This document shows positions 44,474 through 55,441 of a DNA stretch of 64,000 nucleotides, piece by piece. How positions within the stretch are numbered: position 1 is the first letter of the stretch; every line of letters starts with the position of its first letter. The position numbers and the translations under genes were made by a program. The notes under the pieces are model-generated. The model had not been told where the DNA came from, searched no databases, and saw only the letters and a list, made by a program, of their open reading frames with translations. The stretch comes from Ophioceras dolichostomum (lineage: Eukaryota; Ascomycota; Sordariomycetes; Magnaporthales; Ophioceraceae), in assembly GCA_003049485.1 (NCBI GenBank), contig PYST01000102.1, positions 1 to 64,000 on the forward strand, in the 5' to 3' direction.

Positions 44474-45414
44474 TCACGTAGAAACCAAACGCCTAATCCC
44501 TCACAATAACTCCGTGACAACTTGCTCCAGGCTGCCACCCGCTCACTTGTTATACCCGCCCACCGCAAATATACTATTATCGCCGACATATGACGTTGGC
44601 TCGAGTCTAAAGGGGGTCCATGTTAGTACCTCAGGGCTACTTGTCTCACAAGTTGAACAGGGACCGAGTGAGTGAATTCACTCATGTTTGGTCCGGGCAC
44701 ACTTACTTGGCATCATACAGAGAGCATTCGCACTCATTGACAGAACCCTCGACTACTCGTTCACACCATCCAACGAGTCAGTAAGTCACATTGCGAGGCA
44801 AGAGAGAAACAGAATAAGAGTTTATGCGGGGAGGGAGAGAGGGAGTAAGGTAGAGAGGACGCACCGAATCGGACGAAGAACGAAAGACAGGCCTGCCTGG
44901 TGTCGCACGAGAACTGACACCTGAACACGGCATACTCCGGGCTGTCTGACAAGTCTCCATTGGTAAGGGAGACGGTCTGCATAGGAACAAACCAAAAAGC
45001 AATTGGCAAAAAAGTCTACTGTCAAATAATGTCGGAGTGTTTTTGTGTGCCATAGGGCTGCCATAGGGCTTCGAGTTAAGGATGCATTGGCGCAAATCTT
45101 ACCGAGGTCCCGAGCCCGTGCGAAGCCGACCAGTCGGGATCCACGCCGTACTTCTGCTTCAGGCCGGCGTCCCCGGGAGCCACGTACCGGTAGTAGATCG
45201 GCCACTTCGTCCTGGTCGAGGGGTGGTGCGCGCCCCACAGCTTCAGAGGGGGCAGCGGCCGCGTCTCCTCTGGCTGGCGCAGCAGGGCCTGGCGGTATCT
45301 GCTGCTGGCCAGCAGCTCGTCTTGCGTCAGGGTCTTGGCGGCTAGGGAGGGGGCCGCGAGGGAGAAGCAGATCGCCGCGACGAGGGCGACGAGCATGCGG
45401 AGGACGGCGGGCAT
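44474..45414 (-). CDS. Small secreted cysteine-containing protein
   Basis: Five exons, complement of 45103-45414, 44865-44976, 44707-44752, 44547-44606 and 44474-44492, give 182 residues with every junction in phase. The start MPAVLRMLVALVAAICFSLA is a signal peptide, probably cleaved after SLA or LAA. After a charged, Pro-rich region (LWGAHHPSTRTKWPIYYRY) come six closely spaced cysteines: FRCQFSCDTRQACLSFF in exon 2 and VNECECSLYDAK across exons 2-3 and 4 (the second of these has two cysteines plus surrounding acidic residues). This spacing resembles a divergent PAN/apple-like module, a guess only. The final exon codes for RLVST. The last acceptor can also be read in another phase giving AFGFYVTAYF, but that needs a weaker donor. 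No function assigned. ATG at 45414 was chosen because the signal peptide starts there. Confidence 0.72.
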
Positions 45415-47463
45415 GTTGGCGGGCGGCGGGTTGGACTTCGGCGGTGGCCGCCGAGAGTGTGTGGTATAAGTAAAGGTGCCGGCGGGTCGGTCTGGGAGGT
45501 CCGCGGGATGGCACGGCACGGCAGCAGACCTCATTGAGAGCTGGTGCTCGGCTGAGGAGGGGAAGAGATCGGCCGGTAGAGGGTGAGCGAAATGGTGTTA
45601 TGATGAAGGGGGTGGTGGGCGAGATAGAGAAAGAGGTCGTTGTTTTAAGAAATGACGGGCATCAGTGAATTCGAGAGGGGTAGCGGGCGGACAGATGCGA
45701 TGGCACTGTCATCGTTCGAGGAGAATTGGTACACAGTAAAGTCTCTTGTTTTGTCGATGACGACAGACTCAAAACTCTCAGGTCGAGAAAGCGGTTGCCA
45801 CTTGCCGCATCCTTCCCCGTTTTCAAGTGTGCCACGACCTGGAGGGACGGGTAGGTTCGTACCCAGAGCCAGGGTCTTCGCGTGTCCTTCTTTCCAGATC
45901 TGCAAATAGGCTGAAGTGCTTGCCGACCAACAAGCAACAGAAGACAGATATACGAGTTAGCAACCCCTGCCTACAGAGATATATCTGCCAGAAGAGGGCT
46001 GGCAAATAAGCGGGAGAAACCCGGGGGACACAACAAAACACACAAGCACACACCTTCAACTGATGTTGCTCAAAGCTGGTATTTTTGATGTCCCGATCAT
46101 TTTGCCATGACGGATCCTCATGCATGATGGCTGCTGGCAAATGTACTACCGCGCCCTTTTGTGTATTTTTATGTACCTTGATGCCTAACTTAGGTGGGTT
46201 GGGAGCACATATAACGTGTCCCTATCCGCTCGAGATTCGGATTCGTCCCCTGATGATGCAAGTCCGAGTTCGCGCTTGGGCATAGCCCATGAGGATTGAG
46301 AGGCGTTGTCTTACATGACACCAACGGCAGATCGTCAGGGCTGAGCAGGCTGGCAGGTAGGTAGGGAAAAAGTGGAGGCATCCGGGATTCCTCACGGCCC
46401 GCAGCGCCATTGGCAGCCAAGGCTGTGTGTGAGATGGCCGGCGTGTGGCTCGGGGAGGATGTTGGCAGCCGCCGCCGGTCACATCGGTGTCCATGGACGG
46501 ACGACCGGGTCCGTGGTTCTGGAGATTCAGTGGATCGGCTCCGGGTGACCTCGGAGGAAGGTTCATGCAAGTATGCACGTAGTCGCTGTTTGTCGCAATA
46601 CCATATCCACTTGACGCTTTGTGTTGACGCCATAGATGCATGGTGGGTTGGGTGCAACGTTAACGGCTATCTCAACCCTGCCTGGGTCGAAACTCGTTGA
46701 TCCTTTTGGTTAGTTACATAATAATATGATTCCAGACTGCGCATCGCAAGATTCCTTCCCGTGGGTTTGTTAGGAGATAAGAAGAGCTCGTCTCGGACTT
46801 AGCATCTACCTTACCTAGAGGGACAAATTGATTTGCTCGATGGTCGGAATCTCGTGAGAGGCCGACTCCTTGATTTCAAGAGTCCGGACCGGTCTGCACT
46901 AGGATCAGTCTATAAGGGGTTCGGGACAATCCTTTGGCGCCGGCTTACGAATCGGGACGATGATATTCCCAACCTGCGCTAGATTTATCATCGACTTGCA
47001 GAGCGACTTGCAGATGTCCAGAACTGGTGCACTGTACGAATAACGACTGCACCGATAATCCGAGCCATTCTTCTTTCGCATTCGGCATTCCACTGGACTG
47101 CTTGGACCCAGAATGAATATGATGCATATCTGCGGGGTAATAGGTTACCTCCGTTCCCGGGTCCTGGGGGGGCAACATGGCAAGCTCGGCTCGGAGGGTA
47201 CGGCGGTTGCCCTTATTGGATTTATAATCGAAAGAACCGCAGAGTTAGACTTCAACCACCAACACTTGTACGGATATATATCCCAGAATTTGATCTAGAC
47301 ATCGTGGCGAAGAATTGCAACATCGCGACAGTATCACACTGGATATGAGAGACTAAAAAAGGTCCATCGCATGACAACTTTAAGACTTGGGCAACTAAAA
47401 GACCATCTCGCCATCACCACCACGCCACTTCAAAGGCAGAAGCATTTCGACGACCAAGACAAG
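45415..47463. other. Intergenic region (2 kb) with GST promoter
   Basis: The two flanking genes are divergent. Near its right end GGATATATATCC (about 47271-47282) may serve as a TATA element for the GST gene 180 nt downstream. No ORF in the rest has a family signature, and no tRNA was recognised. Confidence 0.45.
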
Positions 47464-48711
47464 ATGGCCTCCACTACCAAGTCCAACATCCACCTGTACA
47501 CCACGGGCACGCCTAACGGCATCAAGGTCTCCATCCTGCTGGAGGAGCTGGGCCTGGAGTATCAGGTGACTCCCATTGCGCTCCAGAAGAACACCCAGAA
47601 GGAGCCCTGGTTTCTCGAGATCAACCCCAATGGCCGCATCCCCGCCTTGACAGACACATGGACCGACGGGACAACCATCAACCTGTTCGAGAGCGGCTCT
47701 ATCCTGCAGTACCTTGTCGACCGGTACGACCCGGACCACAAAGTCTCTTACCCTCGTGACACGAAGGAATACTATGAGACGAACAACTGGGTATGTCTCC
47801 CGCCGGCTCGCCCACCGGCTCTCCCACCGGCCTCTCGCAACTCCAACTCGGAGAACGAGGGCGGGATTCCCGACACATGACTGAGCTGGGATACTGACTT
47901 CGTTCGGGGGATGGGCAGCTCTTCTGGCAAATGGGGGGTCTGGGGCCGATGCAAGTGAGTCTCAACCCTTAAACTGTCGATGGCACTTTGACCGTGCGAG
48001 AAAAGCAGACGCTGATGATCCCTCCAAAAACCTTAGGGTCAAGCCAACCATTTCTACCGTAAGTGTATATCATCTTGGATGATATTCGTTGACGCGTCTC
48101 GTCTTCTCGCTTGCCCGATAGAGCGCGCATGTTAACAGTGATGCCGACAAACAGGCTATGCGCCGGAGAAGATCCAGTACGGCATTGATCGCTACCAGAA
48201 CGAGACCCGCCGCCTCTACCGCTGCATGGACACTCAGCTGGAGAAGTCCAAGCATGGGTTCCTGGTCGGCGATAGGCTTACTATTGCAGACATCTCCTGT
48301 TGGGGATGGGTTGCCGCCCATTGTCAGTGCTCCCCCAGCTAAATGCCTTGCCTGATTCACTACCGTCCCACCAGTTCAACCAGCGGCGGCTTTGCTCGGC
48401 ACTGGTACCAAGTCGAGGAGACGGGAGGTGAATGCCAGAGTGCATCCTTGTCAGTGAGTGACATAGCTAACGGTCAGGGAAACAACAAAACAGCCTGGTG
48501 TGGCATCGACATCGACGAGTTCCCCCACTTGAAGGCGTGGCTGTTCCGACTGCTGGAGAGGCCAGGGGTCGAGAAGGGCCGCCATGTCCCCAACCATCAC
48601 TCGGCCTTTGACAAGCCGCTGTCTGCCGAGGAGCAAGAGAAGCAGGCGGCTGCGGCGAGGGCTTGGGTACAGCAGGGGATGAAGGAGGATGCGAAGAAGC
48701 CAGAGCTTTGA
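47464..48711 (+). CDS. Ure2-type glutathione S-transferase
   Basis: Five exons, 47464-47790, 47919-47954, 48037-48058, 48155-48322 and 48494-48711, encode 256 residues. The thioredoxin-like N-terminal domain reads IHLYTTGTPNGIKVSILLEELG, then WFLEINPNGRIPALTD with the cis-proline, and LFESGSILQYLVDRYD, where ES contacts glutathione. The helical C-terminal domain runs through LFWQMGGLGPMQGQANHFYR, YAPEKIQYGIDRYQNETRRL, FLVGDRLTIADISCWGWV (the N-capping and hydrophobic staple motif) and IDEFPHLKAWLFRLLERPGV. This is the arrangement of fungal Ure2p-class GSTs. Exons 2 and 3 are only 36 and 22 nt. An upstream in-frame ATG at 47371 would add 31 residues; the later one, with AAGATGG, matches the family start better. 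Role: conjugation of glutathione to electrophiles, cytosolic. Confidence 0.93.
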
Positions 48712-49550
48712 GTATGGACAAGGTCCCAGGACTGCTGGAACGATAAGTGTGTCTGTGGCCCGGGCTTGTGCGCACAAAGTAACCTAGCCGTATCTCTTGG
48801 TACAGGGTAGGCAGTGAGAGAACCGTCTCACAAGCAGGGAGCGCGTCTTGTGAAGAAGCAAAGCAAATCATAGGATGAGATTGAAGTGACGTATCGCTCC
48901 GGCTGTAGGTTACCAGGACCGGATCTCCGCAAGGAATAGAATTTCGGCAAATGGTGATGGAGGACAACAAATTATCCGAGCCGCTCCCCAGACGGCATCT
49001 CTTTTTCTCGAATCCTGAGCGACGATTTTCATAGAAAATATCAGGCTGTAATAACGAGTCCGGCAACCAGGTCAGGGCGCAATATTGGCCATTCAGCTTG
49101 GTTGGAGTGAAAGAAACAAGGAAACAAAGCGATCAATTCCTTCTGTGACGCGTAGAATAGCCACGTACAAAAGAAAAGAGAGAGCGTTGTGTATTAGCTA
49201 GGTGCGCTCCTTCTGGAAGGGCGCACCTCTACCTATTTAATTACAAAGGAGACTGGTAAAACGAGCGTGACTAAGCGTGGTCTAATGCTCACTATCATCA
49301 CGTGCTCGCACGCGTGACTGACACCTTCAGATCTGGTCAGCAAGCTCCTTTGTCTGTCGGCGGGTTGGTGGCTGCCTGTGACTCTTTGTGTTGGCTCGGC
49401 ATGATGACTAAGAATTCATGACTGGGGTCTCCAAAGTTTCTTTGTCGTGTTCGCGAAGCAACAAATAAATTCTGACCACCACTCTTACTCCCTCGACAAC
49501 CCTTCCACGTCGCATTTGCGCACAACCACGCCGGGATCGCGCACGCCAAC
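48712..49550. other. Intergenic region with small hairpin
   Basis: 3' flank of the GST gene and promoter of bbp. A short inverted repeat, AGGTGCGC (49200-49207) and GCGCACCT (49221-49228) around a 13-base loop, lies in the middle. No gene seen. Confidence 0.5.
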
Positions 49551-52466
49551 ATGTGGAGAAATCAGGGCATCACGGGCTCTAACAACATCCCGTTGGGCAA
49601 GGTTCGCCGTTTTGGAGGCGATGACGATGACGGCGGTGGTGGTTCTGCCCCAGCTCCGACGGGAGGCGACATCTTAAACAGCGACTTCTCGAACAACGAT
49701 GTCACGGACCTGAAGCGCGGTCGCAGCCCAGAGCCGAGTAAGTTTCCCCTTCTATCTTTCTTCGCACACATCGCATGCCGTCCAATACCTCAAGCTGGGA
49801 CATCGAAGACTGACCTCTACTCACCCTCCTCTTCTACAGGATCCGAGTCGGATGGCCCGAAGCGCAGGAAGAAACGAAACCGATGGGGCGAGGCGACCGA
49901 GAACAAGGCCGCCGGCCTAATGGGTCTGCCGACGGCGATCGTAGCCACGATGACGACCGAGCAGTTGGAGGCGTACACGCTGCATCTGCGCATCGAGGAG
50001 ATCAGCCAGAAACTCAAAATCGACGACGTCGTGCCGGCCGATGGCGACAGGTCTCCGTCGCCTCCGCCGCAGTACGACAACCACGGCCGCCGTGTGAACA
50101 CCAGGGAATACCGCTACCGCAAGCGTCTCGAGGACGAGCGCCACAAGCTCATCGAGAAGGCGATCAAGGTTATCCCTAACTACCACCCGCCGCAGGACTA
50201 CCGCCGGCCCACCAAGACCCAGGAGAAGGTCTACGTGCCGGTCAACGACTACCCGGAGATCAATTTCAGTGAGATTACTAACCCTCTAACCTTTCTAACC
50301 TTTCTAACCTCTCTAACCGTGCTCCTGAACTCTTGCCATCCCGCCTGTCTCTCCCCTCCCCATTCTTCAGAACATCATCTCGATTGGAACTTCAGTCTCC
50401 CGAGTGTTGTGTGCTCTGCCTACATAGCTTCGTCAGAGTGCTCTACAAAATTAACAGTGCTCTCGAGATGAGGAGGCAAGAAAAAGAGATGGGGAGAAGA
50501 CAGCCGGAAGGAAGACAAGGGAGAAGAAGAACTTGCTGGCTTCATCTGCTACTCACGAATGCTTGACCGTCAAAACCATGTTGTGGATTACATACTAACA
50601 CCCAGGCTTTCTCCCCCCCTCAAGTTGGCTTACTTATCGGCCCTCGCGGCAACACTCTGAAGAAGATGGAGTCTGAATCTGGAGCCAAGATCGCTATCCG
50701 CGGCAAGGGCTCCGTGAAGGAGGGCAAGGGCCGCTCCGATGCTGCTCACTCTAGCAACCAGGAAGAAGACCTCCACTGCCTGATCATGGCTGACACGGAG
50801 GAGAAGGTCAACAAGGCCAAAAAGTTGATCCATAACGTGATTGAGACAGTAAGTAGCCACATTTTCTTTCCTCTCGGTTTCCCCAAGCTTTCGAAGCCCA
50901 CTGTCCCGTGGCCGGCATGCCAGGGACAAACCAGAACAGAATCGCTAACGCAACTCGACTCACCCATCTACTCTACAGGCTGCTTCCATTCCTGAAGGTC
51001 AAAACGAACTTAAGCGAAACCAACTCCGCGAGCTTGCCGCCCTAAACGGTACACTCCGAGACGACGAGAACCAGGCATGCCAGAACTGCGGTCAGATCGG
51101 GCATCGCAAGTGGGAGTGTCCAGAGCGCCAGAACTACACGGCAAATATCATCTGTCGCGTGTGCGGCAACGCCGGCCACATGGCTCGCGACTGTCCAGAC
51201 CGCCAGCGCGGCGCCAGCTGGCGCAACAACAACGACGGACCGGGCTTCGGCCGACCGTCCAATGCTGCTCGCATCGGCGGCGCAGGGGACGTCGTTGACC
51301 AGGAGTACGAGGTAAGAAAGACGACATCCCTCCGATCAAAGACTTCATCTGTTTTCATTCTTCAGATACTAACCTCGACTTTTGCCGATCTACAGCGCCT
51401 CATGCAGGAGCTTAACGGGTCCAGCGGCGCCGCCCCTGCGCGCATCGAGGCTGGTCCGGGTTCCAACGGGCCTCCCTCCGGTCCTGCTGCTGGCGCAGGT
51501 GGTGCCGGTGGTGGTAGTGCTGCTGCTGGTGGCGGCGGCGGCGGTGGCGATACCGGACGACCTTGGCAGCGTGGTCCGACCGGAGCCCCGGCGCCGTGGC
51601 GTCGCCAGAACAACAATGACCGCGACAATGACGATAATAATAACAACGGCGGCGGTGGTGGTGGCGGCGGTCCTAGTAGCGGCGGAGGAGGTGGTTATGG
51701 TGGTGGCGGTGGCGGATTCAGCGGCCCGTCGGGCGGACCGGCGCCCTGGGCCCGTGATCGCCAGAACCGCATGCAAGACCGCGAGAGGGAGCGCGATCGT
51801 GATGGTGGCGACAACTGGCGCGGAGGCCGTGAACGTGGTGATCGTGGTGATCGAGACCGAGACCGGGACCGAGGAGGAGACCGTGGTGGTGATCGCGGCG
51901 ATCGTCACCACCCCAACGGACCCCCCGGCGATGGCGGCATGGGCATGGGTATGGGCATGGGCGTGGGCATGGGCTACGGCGGCCCGGGACCGGGTGGACC
52001 AGGCAGCCTTGGCCTCCCTGCCCCTCCTCCCGCGCCATCAGCAGCCGCGCCTTGGAACCAGCGCCCTGCGGCAGTTCCTGGTGGCGGCGCACCTGGCTTC
52101 GGTGGTGGTGGTGGGTATCCCGGATTCCCCGGGAGCCTCGGAGGAGGCGTCAGCGGATACGGCGGCGCTCCTCCCGGCCTTCCCGGCGGCGTCGGCGTCG
52201 GCGGCATCGCTCCACCCGGCTTGGCGGCTCCTCCCCCTGGTCTGCCCAGCGCGCCGCCTCCAGGCCTTCCTGGCGGCGTCGGTCTCGGTGCTCCGCCCGG
52301 CTTGCCTGTGGGTCTGAACGTTAACGCGCTGATCGCACAATACTCCGGCGGCGCTGCTGCTGCTGCTGCTCCTCCGCCTCCGCCTCCTCCACCACCGGCT
52401 GGAGAAGCTCCTCCTCCGCCGCCGCCTAGTGACCAGCCTCCGCCTCCTCCTCCCCCTGGAGCATAG
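49551..52466 (+). CDS. bbp: Branchpoint-binding protein BBP (SF1/Msl5)
   Basis: Five exons, 49551-49737, 49840-50268, 50625-50848, 50979-51311 and 51396-52466, encode 747 residues. BBP recognises the intron branch site UACUAAC in the early spliceosome (E complex) and bridges to U2AF and U1. The N-terminal SF1 helix-hairpin region holds KRRKKRNRWGEATENKAAG and the U2AF-interacting tryptophan, then MTTEQLEAYTLHLRIEEISQ. The KH-QUA2 domain (about 165-285) includes YPEINFIGLLIGPRGNTLKK with the GPRG loop, joined across intron 2. Two CX2CX4HX4C zinc knuckles occupy residues 314-327 and 339-352. The last 350 residues are Gly-rich, Arg/Asp-repetitive, and end in a poly-proline tail. Introns 1, 3 and 4 are 84-130 nt; intron 2 is 356 nt with an AAG acceptor. 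Intron 1 (102 nt) is stop-free in frame. Confidence 0.96.
50276..50317 (+). promoter_or_regulatory. Array of branchpoint-like motifs in bbp intron 2
   Basis: TACTAAC at 50276-50282, then CTAAC at 50286-50290, 50295-50299, 50304-50308 and 50313-50317, spaced 8-9 bases apart. They start seven bases after the 5' splice site and over 300 nt from the acceptor, too far from it to act as the ordinary branch site. The likely true branch site is a second TACTAAC at 50593-50599. As RNA, the array is a set of tandem targets for the protein this gene encodes. Confidence 0.75.
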
Positions 52467-53830
52467 AGGCTTTAGGAGACGGTAGCGGGCGGTAGATAAG
52501 AATGTCGTTGTGTGATGAGAAGAGGTTGGGTGGACCTCTTGAGATGCTGTAGCCGATGCCGATACCGATGCCGATGCGGTTTTCTCGGCGGTTACCCGGC
52601 TGGGTTGGACTGGACTGCCTTCCGCCTTCTGACATCGGATTCTGACAGCGGAATCACGAGTCTTGCCCCGACGGACACTAACCAGCCAGACCAACCAAAA
52701 TATCGACAATCGGAGACTCTTCCGTCGACTAACTTCTCGGCACCCTTCCTTCGCACTGGTCCTTTTTACTTACCTATTTGTTTTGCTACCTCTTGCGGGT
52801 CCGTTTTTTTTTGGCTTGTCATTTTCACCTATTGTCGGTTGATTTCGCCTGATTTTTCTTTCGTTTTTATTTTTCTCCTTCTATTACTGTTATTCTCTTT
52901 TCCTGTTCTTCGCGTAAAACATAACCAAAAAAAAAACTCTGCCGCGTGTTGCGTTCTGTTGTTATTATCTCCTTTTTTTTCTTTTTTTTGTCTACCTATT
53001 TAACTACGACATATCGCTGGAGGACGAGACTTGCGAGAAGGGACTAACTGAGGGGATTAACTGAGAAAAAAGAGAGAGACAAGACGACTGAGATGGAAGG
53101 GAGAGAGAGTGAGAGACTAACCACAACAACTACATTTGCGAAGATGAGTACTAACCGAACAACCTTGGGTACCTAGTTTACCCGTTCACTCTCCTGTGAC
53201 CCCTCTTTCTGTTATCCTTAGTGGAGAGGCTCATCAGTCTCTGGCTGGTCTCGACCGTCAAAAGCTTGCGTCTGTCTGTCTGTATGATAAGTCTGAAGCT
53301 TAGAGGGTGTGAGGAGGCTGTCAGTCTCTAAGTAGGTTTTGCGGGCATACGGTTTTCGTTCCGTGATCTTTCGTCAGCAGTGTCTCGGTAGCTTAGGTAC
53401 GTTAGTAACGCAGTGCTTTAGCCTCGGCACCCCTAGTAGGTATGTAATTCGTTATTCTTGGTTTACGCGGCCTTTTTTCCCGGCCATAATGTCGTCTCCT
53501 GTACGGTTGACGTGAGTTCAGGCCAGGTAATGTGTCTAGAACTGGGGGACGGAGTCGTGACGCGAATGAATGAATCCATGTGAAAAAGCGATTCGGCGGT
53601 CTCGACTGCAGCGGTTTAAAATGGGTCTGTCTGTCTAGACCAGAGAAGCTTTGGGATCCTTGCGTTTCCTTTGCAACGAGCAACCGTCATTTATGTTCCT
53701 CGGACGCTGGGACTGTGCGTCTCGAGAAATTAGATTAGTCCAAGAACGTCTGGTGAAGTCGCTGGCGTTCAATTGCCCAAGAATTGTATCCTCAACGAGA
53801 CCTTTGTTCAGGTCGCAGGGTTCTCGATCA
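52467..53830. other. Intergenic region after bbp
   Basis: Long T-rich and A-rich runs (52800-53000) suit a 3' UTR and poly-A signals. The right part is the promoter of the next gene. The frame of that gene stays open upstream to about 53650, so a start at 53693 is possible. No other gene seen. Confidence 0.5.
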
Positions 53831-55441
53831 ATGATGGCAGCTTCGCCAAGCCGAGATGTGAGGGGCACCGGCACCGGCACCGGCGGAACGCGAGAACCGC
53901 AGGCGGCGCCGTTGCCGCCATTCATATCGTTGCCGTCGGCAGCTTCTTATTCGTCTTCGTCTGGGACGATTTCCAAGCCCGAGTCCTCCTCTGGGCTCAG
54001 CATGGGAAGCGGCAAGAGCACAAGCACCGGCACATCCACCGACACTGCTCAGGCCGCTCAGGCCCAGGTTCAGGCTCGCTCTCACCCACGTCGGGTCCTC
54101 ATCTTCCTCATCCCCGGCAACCCTGGCCTGGTGGGCTACTACGGACCCTTCCTCTCGCACCTCCGCCGGCTGCTCGACGAGACCGAGGCGCGGCACGGGC
54201 CTGACAAGGTCGTGTTCGAGGTGTGCGGGACCAGCCTTGCCGGGTTCGGTGACCATCACCACTCGCACCCGGAAGGAGGCAGGAGTATGGTGAGGCGTCA
54301 GGGGGAGCCGTTCAGCATGCCCGGGAACCCGCCGAACAGCTTGGAGGACCAGATCCGGTTTGTGAGGGCGCGCGTCGCTGCGGTGGTGGAGGAGCGAAGG
54401 GAGGCTGGGCTGGCGGTGGACGATGTTGTCTTGATGGGACATAGCGTTGGGTCGTATATCACTTGCGAGATATTCCATCGCGAGGAGGAAGGAGAAGCCA
54501 AGAAGAGGATGAGGAGCAGGAGCAGGGGGACGCAAGGTGCGGTGGAGGAAGCGGTAGAGGAAGTAGAGGAAGAGGGAACGACACCACTGCCCCTGCGAGC
54601 CGGCGTGCTGCTCTTCCCGACGCTGTCGCACATCGCGCAGTCGCAGTCGGGCAAACGCATGGCGCTGCTGCAGCGGGTGACGCTCCTGGACCGGTACGCC
54701 CACGTCGCCGCGGCGCTGTTCCTCGCGCTCTGGCCGGCGTGGCTGCTGAGGATGGTCGTGAGGGCGGTGGTGGGCGGCAAGTCGCCGCACGGGGTCGACA
54801 CGACGGCGAGGTGGCTGGGCAGCCGGGACGGGGTCTGGCAGGCTATCCACATGGGGAAGGATGAGATGGTGACTATTGGGGAGGACAGGTGGGGCGAGGA
54901 GTTTTGGGATGGTGGGGGAGGAGGCGGTGGCAAGAAATTGGTGGTGCAACAGCGGCAGCAGCAGCAGGGCGACAACGGGCAGGCAGTGGCGGTGGGTTAT
55001 AATGAGGGTGAGACGTCTCCAACGCCAGAGAAGAAAGAAGGAGAGCCAGGAGGGCCATCATCAGATCAAGCCCAAGGCCGGGATCACGAAGAGCCTTCCA
55101 ACCCGAAGTTCTTCCTGCTTTACGGCAAAGAGGATCACTGGGTGCCCAAACTGGTGCGGGACGAGTTCATCACCGCGAGGGCGAGGACGAAGAGACGGGA
55201 AGAGGTGGCGCCGGAGAATACTAATAACAAGGAGGACGAAGGGGAGGAGGTACAGGTACTCGAGCCGGAGACTACGGGAGGAGGGGCAGCGCCCCAGACC
55301 CAGGGTCTGGGTGAGGGCAGGACAAGGATCGTCGTCGACGAGAGCGGCACACTGCCTCATGCGTTTTGCATCCACCACAGCGAGGCTGTCGCCGAGAAGG
55401 TCAAGGTCTGGATCGACGAGGTAGTCGACCATCTTCTTTGA
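53831..55441 (+). CDS. Lipid-droplet-associated hydrolase-like alpha/beta hydrolase
   Basis: A single exon of 536 residues from ATG at 53831 (the next codon is also ATG). The LDAH family (DUF2305; yeast Ldh1) is an alpha/beta-hydrolase group found on lipid droplets, with esterase or triglyceride-lipase-like activity reported weakly. Seen here: an N-terminal Ser/Thr/Ala spacer, then the first strand VLIFLIPGNPGLVGYY, the nucleophile elbow GHSVGSY with Ser205, the acid near FFLLYGKEDHWVP, and the histidine in LPHAFCIHHSE close to the end. The catalytic triad is complete. Family members are about 300-400 residues; the excess here is an acidic Glu/Arg insert after the nucleophile and a Gln/Gly/Glu-rich insert before the acid strand. 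An in-frame ATG at 53693 would add 46 residues rich in Arg. It converges with the S41 gene. Confidence 0.88.
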   Translation: MMAASPSRDVRGTGTGTGGTREPQAAPLPPFISLPSAASYSSSSGTISKPESSSGLSMGSGKSTSTGTSTDTAQAAQAQVQARSHPRRVLIFLIPGNPGLVGYYGPFLSHLRRLLDETEARHGPDKVVFEVCGTSLAGFGDHHHSHPEGGRSMVRRQGEPFSMPGNPPNSLEDQIRFVRARVAAVVEERREAGLAVDDVVLMGHSVGSYITCEIFHREEEGEAKKRMRSRSRGTQGAVEEAVEEVEEEGTTPLPLRAGVLLFPTLSHIAQSQSGKRMALLQRVTLLDRYAHVAAALFLALWPAWLLRMVVRAVVGGKSPHGVDTTARWLGSRDGVWQAIHMGKDEMVTIGEDRWGEEFWDGGGGGGGKKLVVQQRQQQQGDNGQAVAVGYNEGETSPTPEKKEGEPGGPSSDQAQGRDHEEPSNPKFFLLYGKEDHWVPKLVRDEFITARARTKRREEVAPENTNNKEDEGEEVQVLEPETTGGGAAPQTQGLGEGRTRIVVDESGTLPHAFCIHHSEAVAEKVKVWIDEVVDHLL

